This document shows positions 24,460-32,859 of a DNA stretch of 64,000 nt, one piece after another. Position numbers and translations under genes: made by a program. The stretch lies in NCBI GenBank assembly GCA_963775575.1, contig CAVZJG010000002.1, forward strand, positions 1,426,001 to 1,490,000. The letters run 5' to 3'. Origin of the DNA: Roseiarcus sp963775575 (lineage in GTDB: Bacteria; Pseudomonadota; Alphaproteobacteria; Rhizobiales; Beijerinckiaceae). Within the stretch, counting starts at the first letter, position 1; each line of letters opens with the position of its first letter. The notes beneath the pieces were generated by a model. The model was not told the DNA's origin, did not search any database, and saw only the letters and a list, made by a program, of their open reading frames with translations.

Positions 24460-27400
24460 GATCCGGCCCCCGCGAGGCGCGCGGATTTGCCCCTGAAATA
24501 GACGCGGCCCCATATACGATGCAGCCAATTTCCGAAACGATCAAGATAGAGAAACATGATCGGCGTCGTGTAGAGGGTCAAAGCCTGGCTGAAGAGCAAG
24601 CCGCCGACGATCGCGATCCCCAGGGGATGGCGCAGCTCCGAGCCTTCCCCTGCGCCGAAGGCGAGAGGAAAGGCGCCGAACATCGCCGCGAAAGTCGTCA
24701 TCATGATCGGTCGGAAGCGCAGCAAGCACGCCTGGGTGATCGCGTCCCTGGTCGACAGGCCCTCGCGCTCGGCCTGGAGCGCGAAATCGATCATCATGAT
24801 CGCGTTCTTCTTCACGATGCCGATGAGCAGGATGATGCCGATCGCGGCGATGATGGTGAATTCGGTGTTGAACGTCTTGAGGGCGATCAGCGCGCCGACG
24901 CTCGCCGACGGCAGCGTCGACAGGATCGTCAGTGGATGGATGTAGCTCTCGTAGAGAATGCCCAGCACGATGTAGACCGCAATCAGCGCGGCGGCGAAAA
25001 GCAGCGCCAGGCCGGAGGCGAATTGCTGGTAGGTCGCGGCGGTTCCGGCGAAGGCGCCGTGAATGCTCGACGGCAAATGGATGCTCGCCGTCGCGCTCTC
25101 GATTTCCTTTTGCGCCTCGCTGAGGGCGTGGCCCTGCGCGAGGTTGAACGAAATCGTCGTCGCGACGAACTGGCCCTGATGGTTGACGGCCAGCGGCGTC
25201 TGGCCGAGCTGATAGCTGCTGAACGCCGACAGCGGAACCATGGTCTCCCGCGACGTGGAGACCGCCGACCCGGCCGACGCGGCCGAATGGCCGCTGGCGG
25301 CGAGCGAATTCATCGCCAGGTTGCGCGCCGAATCGGCGGCGATCGAGGCCGCCGAGCCGGTCGCCGCGGTCGAGGCGGCGAACAGCCCGGCGACCGCGTT
25401 GGTCTGCTGCGAGCCGGTTGGATTGGCGCCGGCGGTCGAGACCCAAATGTCCCGCAGGGCTGACGGGTCCTGCCAATAGCGCGGCGCCACCTCCATGACG
25501 ACGTGATATTGATTGAGCGCATTGTAGATGGTCGAAACCTGCCGCTGGCCGAAAGCGTCGTAGAGGGCGTTGTCGACGGCGGTCAAGGTGAGGCCGAGGC
25601 GCTTCGCGGTCGCTCGATCGATCGTCAGATCGGTCTCCAGGCCGCCTTGCAGCTGATCGGAATTGACGTCCTTCAGGATCTCGCTCTGTTGCAACGCCGC
25701 GGTCAGTCGCGGCGCCCATCGGTAGAGCGTCGCGGTGCTGTCCGAGAGAAGCGTGTACTGATAGGTCGCGTTGCTCTGCCGCCCGCCGGTGCGCAGGTCC
25801 GACACCGCGACGAGGAAGAGCCGCGCGCCGGCCACTTCGGCGAGCTTGGCGCGCAGCCGCGCGACCACGCCGTCGGCGCTGATCCGGCGCTCGGCGAAGG
25901 GCTTGAGCGAGATATAGACGAAACCGGAATTGGTCTGCCGGCCGCCGGTGACGCCGACCACGGTCGCCACTGCGGGATCGTCTTGGACGATCGTCTGCAA
26001 TTGCGCCAGCTTCTGCTTCATCGACTGGAAAGAGATGCTCTGATCGCCCTGGATGGAGCCGATGAGCAGGCCGGTGTCCTGAACCGGGAACAGACTGTAG
26101 GTCATCTGTCGGAAGAGCTGGACGTTCAGCCCGATCATCGACAGCAGGATGAGCATGACGACCAAGGGATGGCGCAGCGCGGTCGCCAACGTCGCGCGAT
26201 AGAAGGCGAGCATGGCGTCGAAGCCGCGCTCGGTGAGCCGGTAGAGCGCGCCGTGCGAAAGGATTGCGCGGCGCGGCAGGATCAGGGCGCACATCATCGG
26301 CGTCGTCGTCAGCGAGACGACGAGCGAGATCAGCACCGCGATCGAGAGCGTCACCGCGAACTCGCGGAACAGCCGGCCGACGATGCTGCCCATCAGCAGC
26401 AACGGCAGGAACACCGCGATGAGGGAAAGGCTGATCGAGATGACGGTGAATCCGACTTCGCGAGCGCCCAGGATCGCCGCCTGCAGCCGGGTCGCGCCGC
26501 CTTCGATGTGCCGGGTGACGTTTTCGAGCACGACGATGGCGTCGTCGACGACGAATCCGGTCGAAATCGTCAACGCCATCAACGATAGATTGTCGAGGCT
26601 GTAGCCGACGAGGTACATCACGCCGAACGAGCCGAGGATCGAAACCGGCACGGCGACGCTGGGGATCGCGGCGGCGCGCGCGTTGCGCAGGAAGACGAAG
26701 ACGACGAAGATCACCAGGGCGACCGCGATGATCAGCGTGCGTTCGGTGTCGGCGAGCGAGCCGCGGATGGTGATCGATCGGTCGACGACGACATCGAGGG
26801 CGACGTCGCCCGGCAACGCGGCGGCGAGACGCGGCAGTTCCGCTTTGACGCCGTCGACCGCTTCGATGATGTTGGCGGCGGGTTGGCGCGACAGCACGAT
26901 CGCAACCGACGGCTTGCCGTTGGAGAGCCCGGCGTTGCGCAGGTCCTCGACGGAATCGACGACTTCGGCGACGTCGGCGAGGCGCACCGCGGCGTTGTCG
27001 CGGTAGGCGACGACGAGATCGCGATATTGATCGGCGTGGCTCGCCTGGTCGTTGGCGTAGATCTGATAGTGAAAGTCGCCGTCCTCGATCGCGCCCTTGG
27101 GGCTGTTGGCGTTGGCGGCGGCGAGCGCGGCGCGGACGTCCTCGAGGCCGACGCCGTATCTGAACAGCGCGCCGGGATTGAGTTCGACCCGCACCGCCGG
27201 CAGCGCGCTGCCGACGACGTCGACCTCGCCGATGCCGTCGAGCTGCGACAGCCGCTGTTGCAGGACGTTGGAGGCGATGTCGTAAATCTGTCCGGCGGTG
27301 CGCGTGGTCGAAGTCAGCGCGAGAACCATGATCGGCGCGTCGGCGGGATTGACCTTGTGATAGGTCGGGTTGGCGCGCAGGCTGGACGGCATATCGGCGC

Positions 27401-27752
27401 GCGCGGCGTTGATCGCCGCCTGCACGTCGCGCGCGGCGCCGTCGATGTCGCGGTCGAGGCCGAATTGCAGTTGGATGCGCGTCGAACCCAGCGAACTCGA
27501 CGAGGTCATCTCGTTGACGTCGGCGATCTGCCCGAGATGGCGCTCCAACGGCGCCGCGACCGAGGACGCCATGGTGTCGGGGCTGGCGCCGGGCATGGTC
27601 GCCGACACCGAGACGTTGGGGAAATCGACCTGCGGCAACGGCGAAACGGGCAATTGCCCGAACGCCAGCAGGCCCGCCAACGCGACGCCGATCGTCAGCA
27701 GCGTCGTCGCCACCGGCCGCCGGATGAAGAGCTCGGAAAGGCGGTTGTTCAC
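24456..27752 (-). CDS. RND efflux inner-membrane transporter, MdtC-like
   Basis: This proton-driven multidrug exporter subunit has 1098 residues, 12 membrane segments and two large periplasmic loops. It starts LSELFIRRPVATTLLTIG and has STGFVVDDAIVVLENVTRHI in the TM4 proton-relay region. The C-terminal half has GIVKKNAIMMIDFALQAERE. It lies 4 bp into the next RND gene, and two non-identical RND subunits side by side resemble MdtB/MdtC, which form a mixed trimer. An Ala/Ser-rich stretch at residues about 785-835 (TAATGSAASIAADSARNLA and following) is absent from typical members. This is the second RND gene of the operon. Confidence 0.92.
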   Translation of the reverse strand: MNNRLSELFIRRPVATTLLTIGVALAGLLAFGQLPVSPLPQVDFPNVSVSATMPGASPDTMASSVAAPLERHLGQIADVNEMTSSSSLGSTRIQLQFGLDRDIDGAARDVQAAINAARADMPSSLRANPTYHKVNPADAPIMVLALTSTTRTAGQIYDIASNVLQQRLSQLDGIGEVDVVGSALPAVRVELNPGALFRYGVGLEDVRAALAAANANSPKGAIEDGDFHYQIYANDQASHADQYRDLVVAYRDNAAVRLADVAEVVDSVEDLRNAGLSNGKPSVAIVLSRQPAANIIEAVDGVKAELPRLAAALPGDVALDVVVDRSITIRGSLADTERTLIIAVALVIFVVFVFLRNARAAAIPSVAVPVSILGSFGVMYLVGYSLDNLSLMALTISTGFVVDDAIVVLENVTRHIEGGATRLQAAILGAREVGFTVISISLSLIAVFLPLLLMGSIVGRLFREFAVTLSIAVLISLVVSLTTTPMMCALILPRRAILSHGALYRLTERGFDAMLAFYRATLATALRHPLVVMLILLSMIGLNVQLFRQMTYSLFPVQDTGLLIGSIQGDQSISFQSMKQKLAQLQTIVQDDPAVATVVGVTGGRQTNSGFVYISLKPFAERRISADGVVARLRAKLAEVAGARLFLVAVSDLRTGGRQSNATYQYTLLSDSTATLYRWAPRLTAALQQSEILKDVNSDQLQGGLETDLTIDRATAKRLGLTLTAVDNALYDAFGQRQVSTIYNALNQYHVVMEVAPRYWQDPSALRDIWVSTAGANPTGSQQTNAVAGLFAASTAATGSAASIAADSARNLAMNSLAASGHSAASAGSAVSTSRETMVPLSAFSSYQLGQTPLAVNHQGQFVATTISFNLAQGHALSEAQKEIESATASIHLPSSIHGAFAGTAATYQQFASGLALLFAAALIAVYIVLGILYESYIHPLTILSTLPSASVGALIALKTFNTEFTIIAAIGIILLIGIVKKNAIMMIDFALQAEREGLSTRDAITQACLLRFRPIMMTTFAAMFGAFPLAFGAGEGSELRHPLGIAIVGGLLFSQALTLYTTPIMFLYLDRFGNWLHRIWGRVYFRGKSARLAGAGS

Positions 27753-30700
27753 GGCGCGTCCGCCGCCCAGGCGCCGTCCGTCGCGCCGGCGCCCAGCCGC
27801 GACCCGATGCGCTCGAAGAAGAGATAGATCACCGGCGTGGTGAACAGCGTGAGGATCTGACTGACGGCAAGGCCGCCGACGATCGCCAGGCCGAGCGGGT
27901 GGCGCAGTTCCGAGCCGACGCCGGTTCCCAACATCAGCGGGAAGGCGCCGAACATCGCCGCCACCGTCGTCATCAGGATCGGCCGCAGGCGCAACAGACA
28001 GGCCTGAAAGATTGCGTCGCGCGGCGACTTGCCCTCCTGCCGCTGCGCTTCGAGCGCGAAGTCGATCATCATGATCGCGTTCTTCTTGACGATGCCGATC
28101 AACAGTACGATGCCGATGACGCCGACGATGTCGAGGCCGGCTCCGGCGAATTCGAGCGCGAGCAGGGCGCCGATGCCCGCCGAAGGCAGCGTCGAGAGAA
28201 TCGTGACGGGGTGAATGAAGCTCTCGTAGAGAACGCCCAGCACGATGTACATCGTCGCCACCGCCGCCAGCAGCAGAAACAGCTCGTTCGACAGCGACGA
28301 CTGGAACGCTTGCGCGGCGCCTTGAAAGGTCGCCGCGAAACTGGCGGGAAGACCGACGTCGGCAAGCGCGGCGTTGATGGCGTCGACCGCTCCGCCGAGC
28401 GAGGCGCCGGGCGCCAGGTTGAACGAAATCGTCGTCACCGGGAACTGCTTGAGATGCGAAATCTGCAACGGCGCCCGCTTCACCTCGAGCGTGCTAATGG
28501 CGGGGAGCTGCACTTGGCCGCTGGTCGAGGCCGCGGACGGAAGATAGATCGCGTTCAGCGAGTCCAGGGAATGAGCCATCGCCGGATCGACGTCGAGAAT
28601 GACGCGATATTGGTTCGACTGGGTGAACACGGTCGAAATGATGCGCTGGCCGTAGGCGTCGTAGAGCGCGTTGTCGATGGTGGCCGGGGTGACGCCGAAG
28701 CGCGCCGCGCTCGCCCGATCGATGCGGACCATCACCGAACGGCCGTTGGGCTGCAGATCGCTGGCGATGTCGACGATCTCGGGAACCTTGGCTAGGCGCG
28801 CCAGGACCGTCGGCGTCCAGGTCTGCAACGTCTCGAGATCCTGATTGTCCAGGGTGAATTGAAATTCGGTGGCGCTGACCGCGGTGTCGATCGACAGATC
28901 CTGCACCGGCTGCATGTAGAGCGAAACGCCGGCGATGTCGGCGGTCTCCCGTTGCAAGCGGCGGATGATCTCGCTGGCGCTCGATCGACGCTTCGCGTGC
29001 GGTTTGAGGTTGATGAGGAAGCGGCCGGAGTTGAGCGTGACGTTGGAGCCGTCGACGCCGATGAACGAGGATAGGCTTTCGACGTCCGGATCCGCCGAGA
29101 TCGCCTTGGCCAAAGCCTGCTGACGCTCGGCCATCTTGTCGAAGGAAATATCTTGCGCGGCTTGGGTGACGCCCTGGATAATTCCGGTGTCCTGCACCGG
29201 AAAGAAGCCCTTGGGGATCGCGACGTAGAGATATCCGGTGATGAAGAAGGTCGCCAGGGCGACGATCAGCGTCGCGACCTGATGGTTCAGCACAACGTTG
29301 AGCATCGCGGCGTAGAAGCGCAGCAGCCCCTGGAAGAAGCGGCCGCCGGTCGCCGCATGGCGGCGCCCGCCTCGCTCGGCGGGGTTCGACTTCAGCAATT
29401 TCGCGCACAGCATCGGCACCAGCGTCAGCGAGACGAAGGCGGAGATGACGATCGTCGCCGCCAGCGTGATCGCGAACTCGTGGAACAAGCGGCCGACAAC
29501 GTCGCCCATGAACAACAGGGGAATGAGCACCGCGATCAGCGAAACGGTGAGCGAGATGATGGTGAAGCCGATTTGCCGCGAGCCCTTCAGCGCGGCTTCC
29601 CTAGGCGAATCGCCCGCTTCGAGATAGCGCGAGATGTTCTCGATCACAACGATGGCGTCGTCGACGACGAAGCCCGTCGCGACGGTGAGCGCCATCAGCG
29701 ACAGATTGTCGAGGCTGAAATTCATCTGGTACATGATCGCCAGCGCGCCGACGAGCGAGAGCGGCACCGATAGGCTGGGAATAATCGTCGCCGGGATATT
29801 GCGCAGGAACAGGAAGATCACCAGCACGACCAGCCCGACCGCCAGCGTCAATTCGAATTCGACGTCGTTGACCGAAGCGCGGATCGTCGTGGTGCGATCG
29901 GTCAACGGCGTGATCGACACGGCTTGCGGCAGCGACGCCGTCAGCGTCGGCAGCAGGGCCTTGATGCTGTCGACGACCTGAATGACGTTGGCCCCCGGCT
30001 GGCGCTGGATGTTGACGATCAGCGCCGGCGTCGCGTTCATCCACGCGGAAAGTCGGCCGTTCTCCGCCGCCAGCTCGACGGTGGCGACGTCGCTCAACAG
30101 CACCGGCGCGCCGTTGCGATAGGCGATCACCGAATCGAGGTAGTCGTGGGGATTGCGAATCTGGTCGTTGGCGTTGATGGAGAAGGATTGCGTCGGGCCG
30201 TCGAAATTGCCCTTCGGCGTATTGACGTTGAGATTGGCGATGGTCGTTCTCAGATCGTCGAGATTGAGCCCGTAAGCGGCGAGCGCCAGCGGATTGGCGT
30301 GGATGCGGACGGCCGGACGCTGACCGCCGGAAATCGACACCAGACCGACGCCGGGAAGCTGCGACAACTTCGGCGCCAGCCGGCTTTCGACGATGTCTTC
30401 GACATCCGTCAGTTTGAGCGTCTTCGAAGTCACGCCGATGGTCAGGATCGGCGCGTCGGCGGGATTGACCTTGGCGTAGATCGGCGGCGCGGGAAGGTCG
30501 GCCGGCAACAGGTTGCCCGCGGCGTTGATCGCCGCCTGCACTTCCTGTTCGGCGATGTCGAGGCTGAGGTCGAGGCTGAAACGCAGGGTGATGACCGAGG
30601 CGCCTGCCGAGCTCTGCGACATCATTTGCGCCAGCGAGGGCATCTGGCCGAATTGCCGCTCCAGCGGCGCGGTCACCGACGAGGTCATCACCTCCGGGCT

Positions 30701-30868
30701 CGCGCCGGGGTAGAAGGTCTGGACCTGAATGGTGGGGTAGTCGACCTCGGGCAGCGCCGAGAGCGGCAGGAATTTATATGCGGCGACGCCGACCATGAGG
30801 ATCGCGATCATCAGCAGCGTCGTCGCCACCGGCCGCTCGATGAACAGGCGCGAAGGGTTCATCGCCAC
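27749..30868 (-). CDS. RND efflux inner-membrane transporter, MdtB-like
   Basis: A 1039-residue HAE1-type RND transporter. The N-terminus is PSRLFIERPVATTLLMIAI, and ATGFVVDDAIVVIENISRYL lies in TM4. KGFFPVQDTGIIQGVTQAAQ is in the second periplasmic loop, and GIVKKNAIMMIDFALEAQRQ is near TM10. It starts 19 bp after the membrane-fusion gene stop and overlaps the next RND gene by 4 bp. Together with its neighbour it probably forms an MdtBC-type heterotrimer. Substrates cannot be inferred. Confidence 0.92.
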   Translation of the reverse strand: MAMNPSRLFIERPVATTLLMIAILMVGVAAYKFLPLSALPEVDYPTIQVQTFYPGASPEVMTSSVTAPLERQFGQMPSLAQMMSQSSAGASVITLRFSLDLSLDIAEQEVQAAINAAGNLLPADLPAPPIYAKVNPADAPILTIGVTSKTLKLTDVEDIVESRLAPKLSQLPGVGLVSISGGQRPAVRIHANPLALAAYGLNLDDLRTTIANLNVNTPKGNFDGPTQSFSINANDQIRNPHDYLDSVIAYRNGAPVLLSDVATVELAAENGRLSAWMNATPALIVNIQRQPGANVIQVVDSIKALLPTLTASLPQAVSITPLTDRTTTIRASVNDVEFELTLAVGLVVLVIFLFLRNIPATIIPSLSVPLSLVGALAIMYQMNFSLDNLSLMALTVATGFVVDDAIVVIENISRYLEAGDSPREAALKGSRQIGFTIISLTVSLIAVLIPLLFMGDVVGRLFHEFAITLAATIVISAFVSLTLVPMLCAKLLKSNPAERGGRRHAATGGRFFQGLLRFYAAMLNVVLNHQVATLIVALATFFITGYLYVAIPKGFFPVQDTGIIQGVTQAAQDISFDKMAERQQALAKAISADPDVESLSSFIGVDGSNVTLNSGRFLINLKPHAKRRSSASEIIRRLQRETADIAGVSLYMQPVQDLSIDTAVSATEFQFTLDNQDLETLQTWTPTVLARLAKVPEIVDIASDLQPNGRSVMVRIDRASAARFGVTPATIDNALYDAYGQRIISTVFTQSNQYRVILDVDPAMAHSLDSLNAIYLPSAASTSGQVQLPAISTLEVKRAPLQISHLKQFPVTTISFNLAPGASLGGAVDAINAALADVGLPASFAATFQGAAQAFQSSLSNELFLLLAAVATMYIVLGVLYESFIHPVTILSTLPSAGIGALLALEFAGAGLDIVGVIGIVLLIGIVKKNAIMMIDFALEAQRQEGKSPRDAIFQACLLRLRPILMTTVAAMFGAFPLMLGTGVGSELRHPLGLAIVGGLAVSQILTLFTTPVIYLFFERIGSRLGAGATDGAWAADAP

Positions 30869-30887
30869 GTCCTCGTCCGCGCCGCGG

Positions 30888-32213
30888 TCATGGCGCCGGG
30901 CTCGCCGCCGGCGCCGGCGCGCCCGCGTCGCCCTGGGTCTGGCGTCGATGCTGACGCCGTTCCTGCCCGGGCGCGGCCGCCGGCGCCTGGGCTTGCGCCG
31001 CCGCGCCCGCGGCGTTGCGGACGTTCACCTTGGCGCCGTCGCGCAGCCGGTCGGCGCCGTCGATCACGACGTTCTCGCCGACCGCCAAGCCGGAAACGAT
31101 CGTCGTGTTCGTCGCGTCCGCCGGACCTGTCGTGACCTTGCGCACGGCGACGGTCGAATCGTCGCCGACGACGTAGACGAAACTGCTGTTGGCGCCGAGC
31201 TGGATCGCCGCGTTGGGGGCCAGAACCGCGTCCGCAAGCGTGTCGACCAGCAGACGCACGTTGACGAACTGATTGGGGAACAGCGTTCCTTGCGCATTGG
31301 CGAAGGTCGCGCGCAGCTTGAACGTGCCCGTCGTCACATCGACCTGATTGTCGTAGGCGGTCAACATTCCCGCGCCCAAGGGCTTGACGTTGGCGCGGTC
31401 GAACGCCGTGACCGGCAGGCTTGCGCCGGCGTTCAAGCGCTGGGCGATTGGCGGCAGATTGTCCTCTGGCGTCGAAAAGACGACGCTGATCGGATCGAGC
31501 TGGGCGATCACGACGATGCCGGTCGAATCCGAGGGCTGGAGATAATTGCCGGGATCGACCAGCCGCAGGCCGACGCGGCCGCCGACCGGCGCCGTGATGC
31601 GGCAATAGGCGATGTTCAAGTTGGCGGCGTCGATCTGCGCCTGATCGGCCGCCATCGCGGCCTTGTCCTGCGCGACGAGAAAGACCTGGTCCTCGACCTG
31701 CTGACGGGCGATCGAATCCTGCGTGATCAGGGTCTGGTAGCGCGCCAGATCCGCCTGCGCCTGCGCGTACAGCGCCGAATCCTTCGCCAATTGTCCCTGC
31801 GCCAGGGCGAGCGCGACTTGATAGGGGCGCGGATCGATCTGGGCGAGAAAATCGCCCTGCTCGACGCGTTGCCCCTCCTTGAAGCCGACCTCCATCAGCT
31901 TGCCGGCGATTTGCGTCTTCACCGTCACGGTTGCGAACGGCGTCACGATCCCCAGCGCGTCGATCGTGATCGGCATTTGCCCGCTCGCCGTCGCCGCGGC
32001 GCGAACGGTCTGCGCGGGGGCGCCGGCGGGACCGGCCGGGCGCGTCGCGTCGACCGTCGAAGGCGCGACATTCTCGAAGTATCGCCAGACAACGACGGCG
32101 GCGACCGCGAGCGCCAGCGCGAGCGCCGCCTTGCCCCAGCGACGCCTCTTCGGTGGGACCGGGGCAACCGGCTCGGAGACATCGACTTTTTCGGGCTTGA
32201 CCGTCTCGTTCAT
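30888..32213 (-). CDS. RND efflux periplasmic adaptor (membrane fusion protein), MdtA-like
   Basis: The adaptor connects the RND trimer to the outer-membrane duct. The protein has 441 residues. An N-terminal anchor (WGKAALALALAVAAVVVWRY) is followed by the lipoyl half VTVKTQIAGKLMEVGFKEGQ, a long alpha-hairpin and APVGGRVGLRLVDPGNYL. The beta-barrel/MP domains end near residue 395. The C-terminal tail is an Ala/Pro/Gln-rich low-complexity stretch. It is first in the four-gene operon adaptor-RND-RND-outer-membrane factor. No regulator gene is adjacent. Confidence 0.92.
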   Translation of the reverse strand: MNETVKPEKVDVSEPVAPVPPKRRRWGKAALALALAVAAVVVWRYFENVAPSTVDATRPAGPAGAPAQTVRAAATASGQMPITIDALGIVTPFATVTVKTQIAGKLMEVGFKEGQRVEQGDFLAQIDPRPYQVALALAQGQLAKDSALYAQAQADLARYQTLITQDSIARQQVEDQVFLVAQDKAAMAADQAQIDAANLNIAYCRITAPVGGRVGLRLVDPGNYLQPSDSTGIVVIAQLDPISVVFSTPEDNLPPIAQRLNAGASLPVTAFDRANVKPLGAGMLTAYDNQVDVTTGTFKLRATFANAQGTLFPNQFVNVRLLVDTLADAVLAPNAAIQLGANSSFVYVVGDDSTVAVRKVTTGPADATNTTIVSGLAVGENVVIDGADRLRDGAKVNVRNAAGAAAQAQAPAAAPGQERRQHRRQTQGDAGAPAPAASPAP

Positions 32214-32438
32214 CCCTGAGCCTCGCGCATGGCGCCATAGCGCTTCGCATAGGCGGGCGCGAACATCAATTCACGCCACCGTGTTGCGATAGTCCGACAA
32301 AGGCCCGGCGAATTCAAGACGCTACGCGTGCGCCCTTCAGCGTCATATCGGTCTGAACCCGACCAGGCGCCCGGGGTGTTGCAATCTCTTCCGGCTTGCT
32401 TCATAAGCGCCGCGGACGGGGTCTTTCCGTCGTCGGAC

Positions 32439-32513
32439 GCGGGTGTAGCTCAGGGGTAGAGCACAACCTTGCCAAGGTTGGGGTCGAGGGTTCGAATCCC
32501 TTCGCCCGCTCCA
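32439..32513 (+). tRNA. tRNA-Gly(GCC)
   Basis: The 75-nt gene includes an encoded CCA end at 32,511-32,513. The acceptor stem GCGGGTG pairs with CGCCCGC. The D-arm TAGCTCAGGGGTAGAGCA and the T-loop GGTTCGAATCC are standard. The anticodon arm AACCTTGCCAAGGTT gives GCC at 32,471-32,473, which reads GGC/GGU glycine codons. Confidence 0.97.
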
Positions 32514-32859
32514 TTTACGCCACAGATCTTTGATTTTGCGAGGATCGGCCGAGCCTCTCGGCCGGTTCTTGCGCTTCCGAGCGCCATTCCGGTCGTGTTC
32601 CCGCTCGGCGAAGGAGGCGAGTTGCAGCCCTCCCGCTTCGACCGGATCGCGGCGCCCTCGATCGCGGCGCGAAGCCACGAGCGCGGTCCTCGTTTTCGGG
32701 TCGGCCGCGCCGCCGCTCACGCCGCGCCTTTTGACAGCGGCGTCATTCGTGGCTATCTGAGGTTTCGATGCATCGGCAGCCGGCGTCACCCAGGCGATCG
32801 TTCCAGACGCGGCCCGTGGGGGCTTGCGGCGCGCGCTCGCATCCGCCGCCTTCACCGCC
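32514..32859. other. Gap between tRNA-Gly and the helicase gene
   Basis: About 346 bp without a supported gene. It holds the promoter noted at 32,731. The rest is GC-rich and shows no repeat or RNA structure I can support. Confidence 0.4.
32731..32759 (+). promoter_or_regulatory. Sigma-70 type promoter of the helicase gene
   Basis: TTGACA (32,731-32,736), a 17-bp spacer, then TATCTG (32,754-32,759). The predicted transcript start near 32,766 is about 95 bp before the chosen ATG. Confidence 0.6.
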
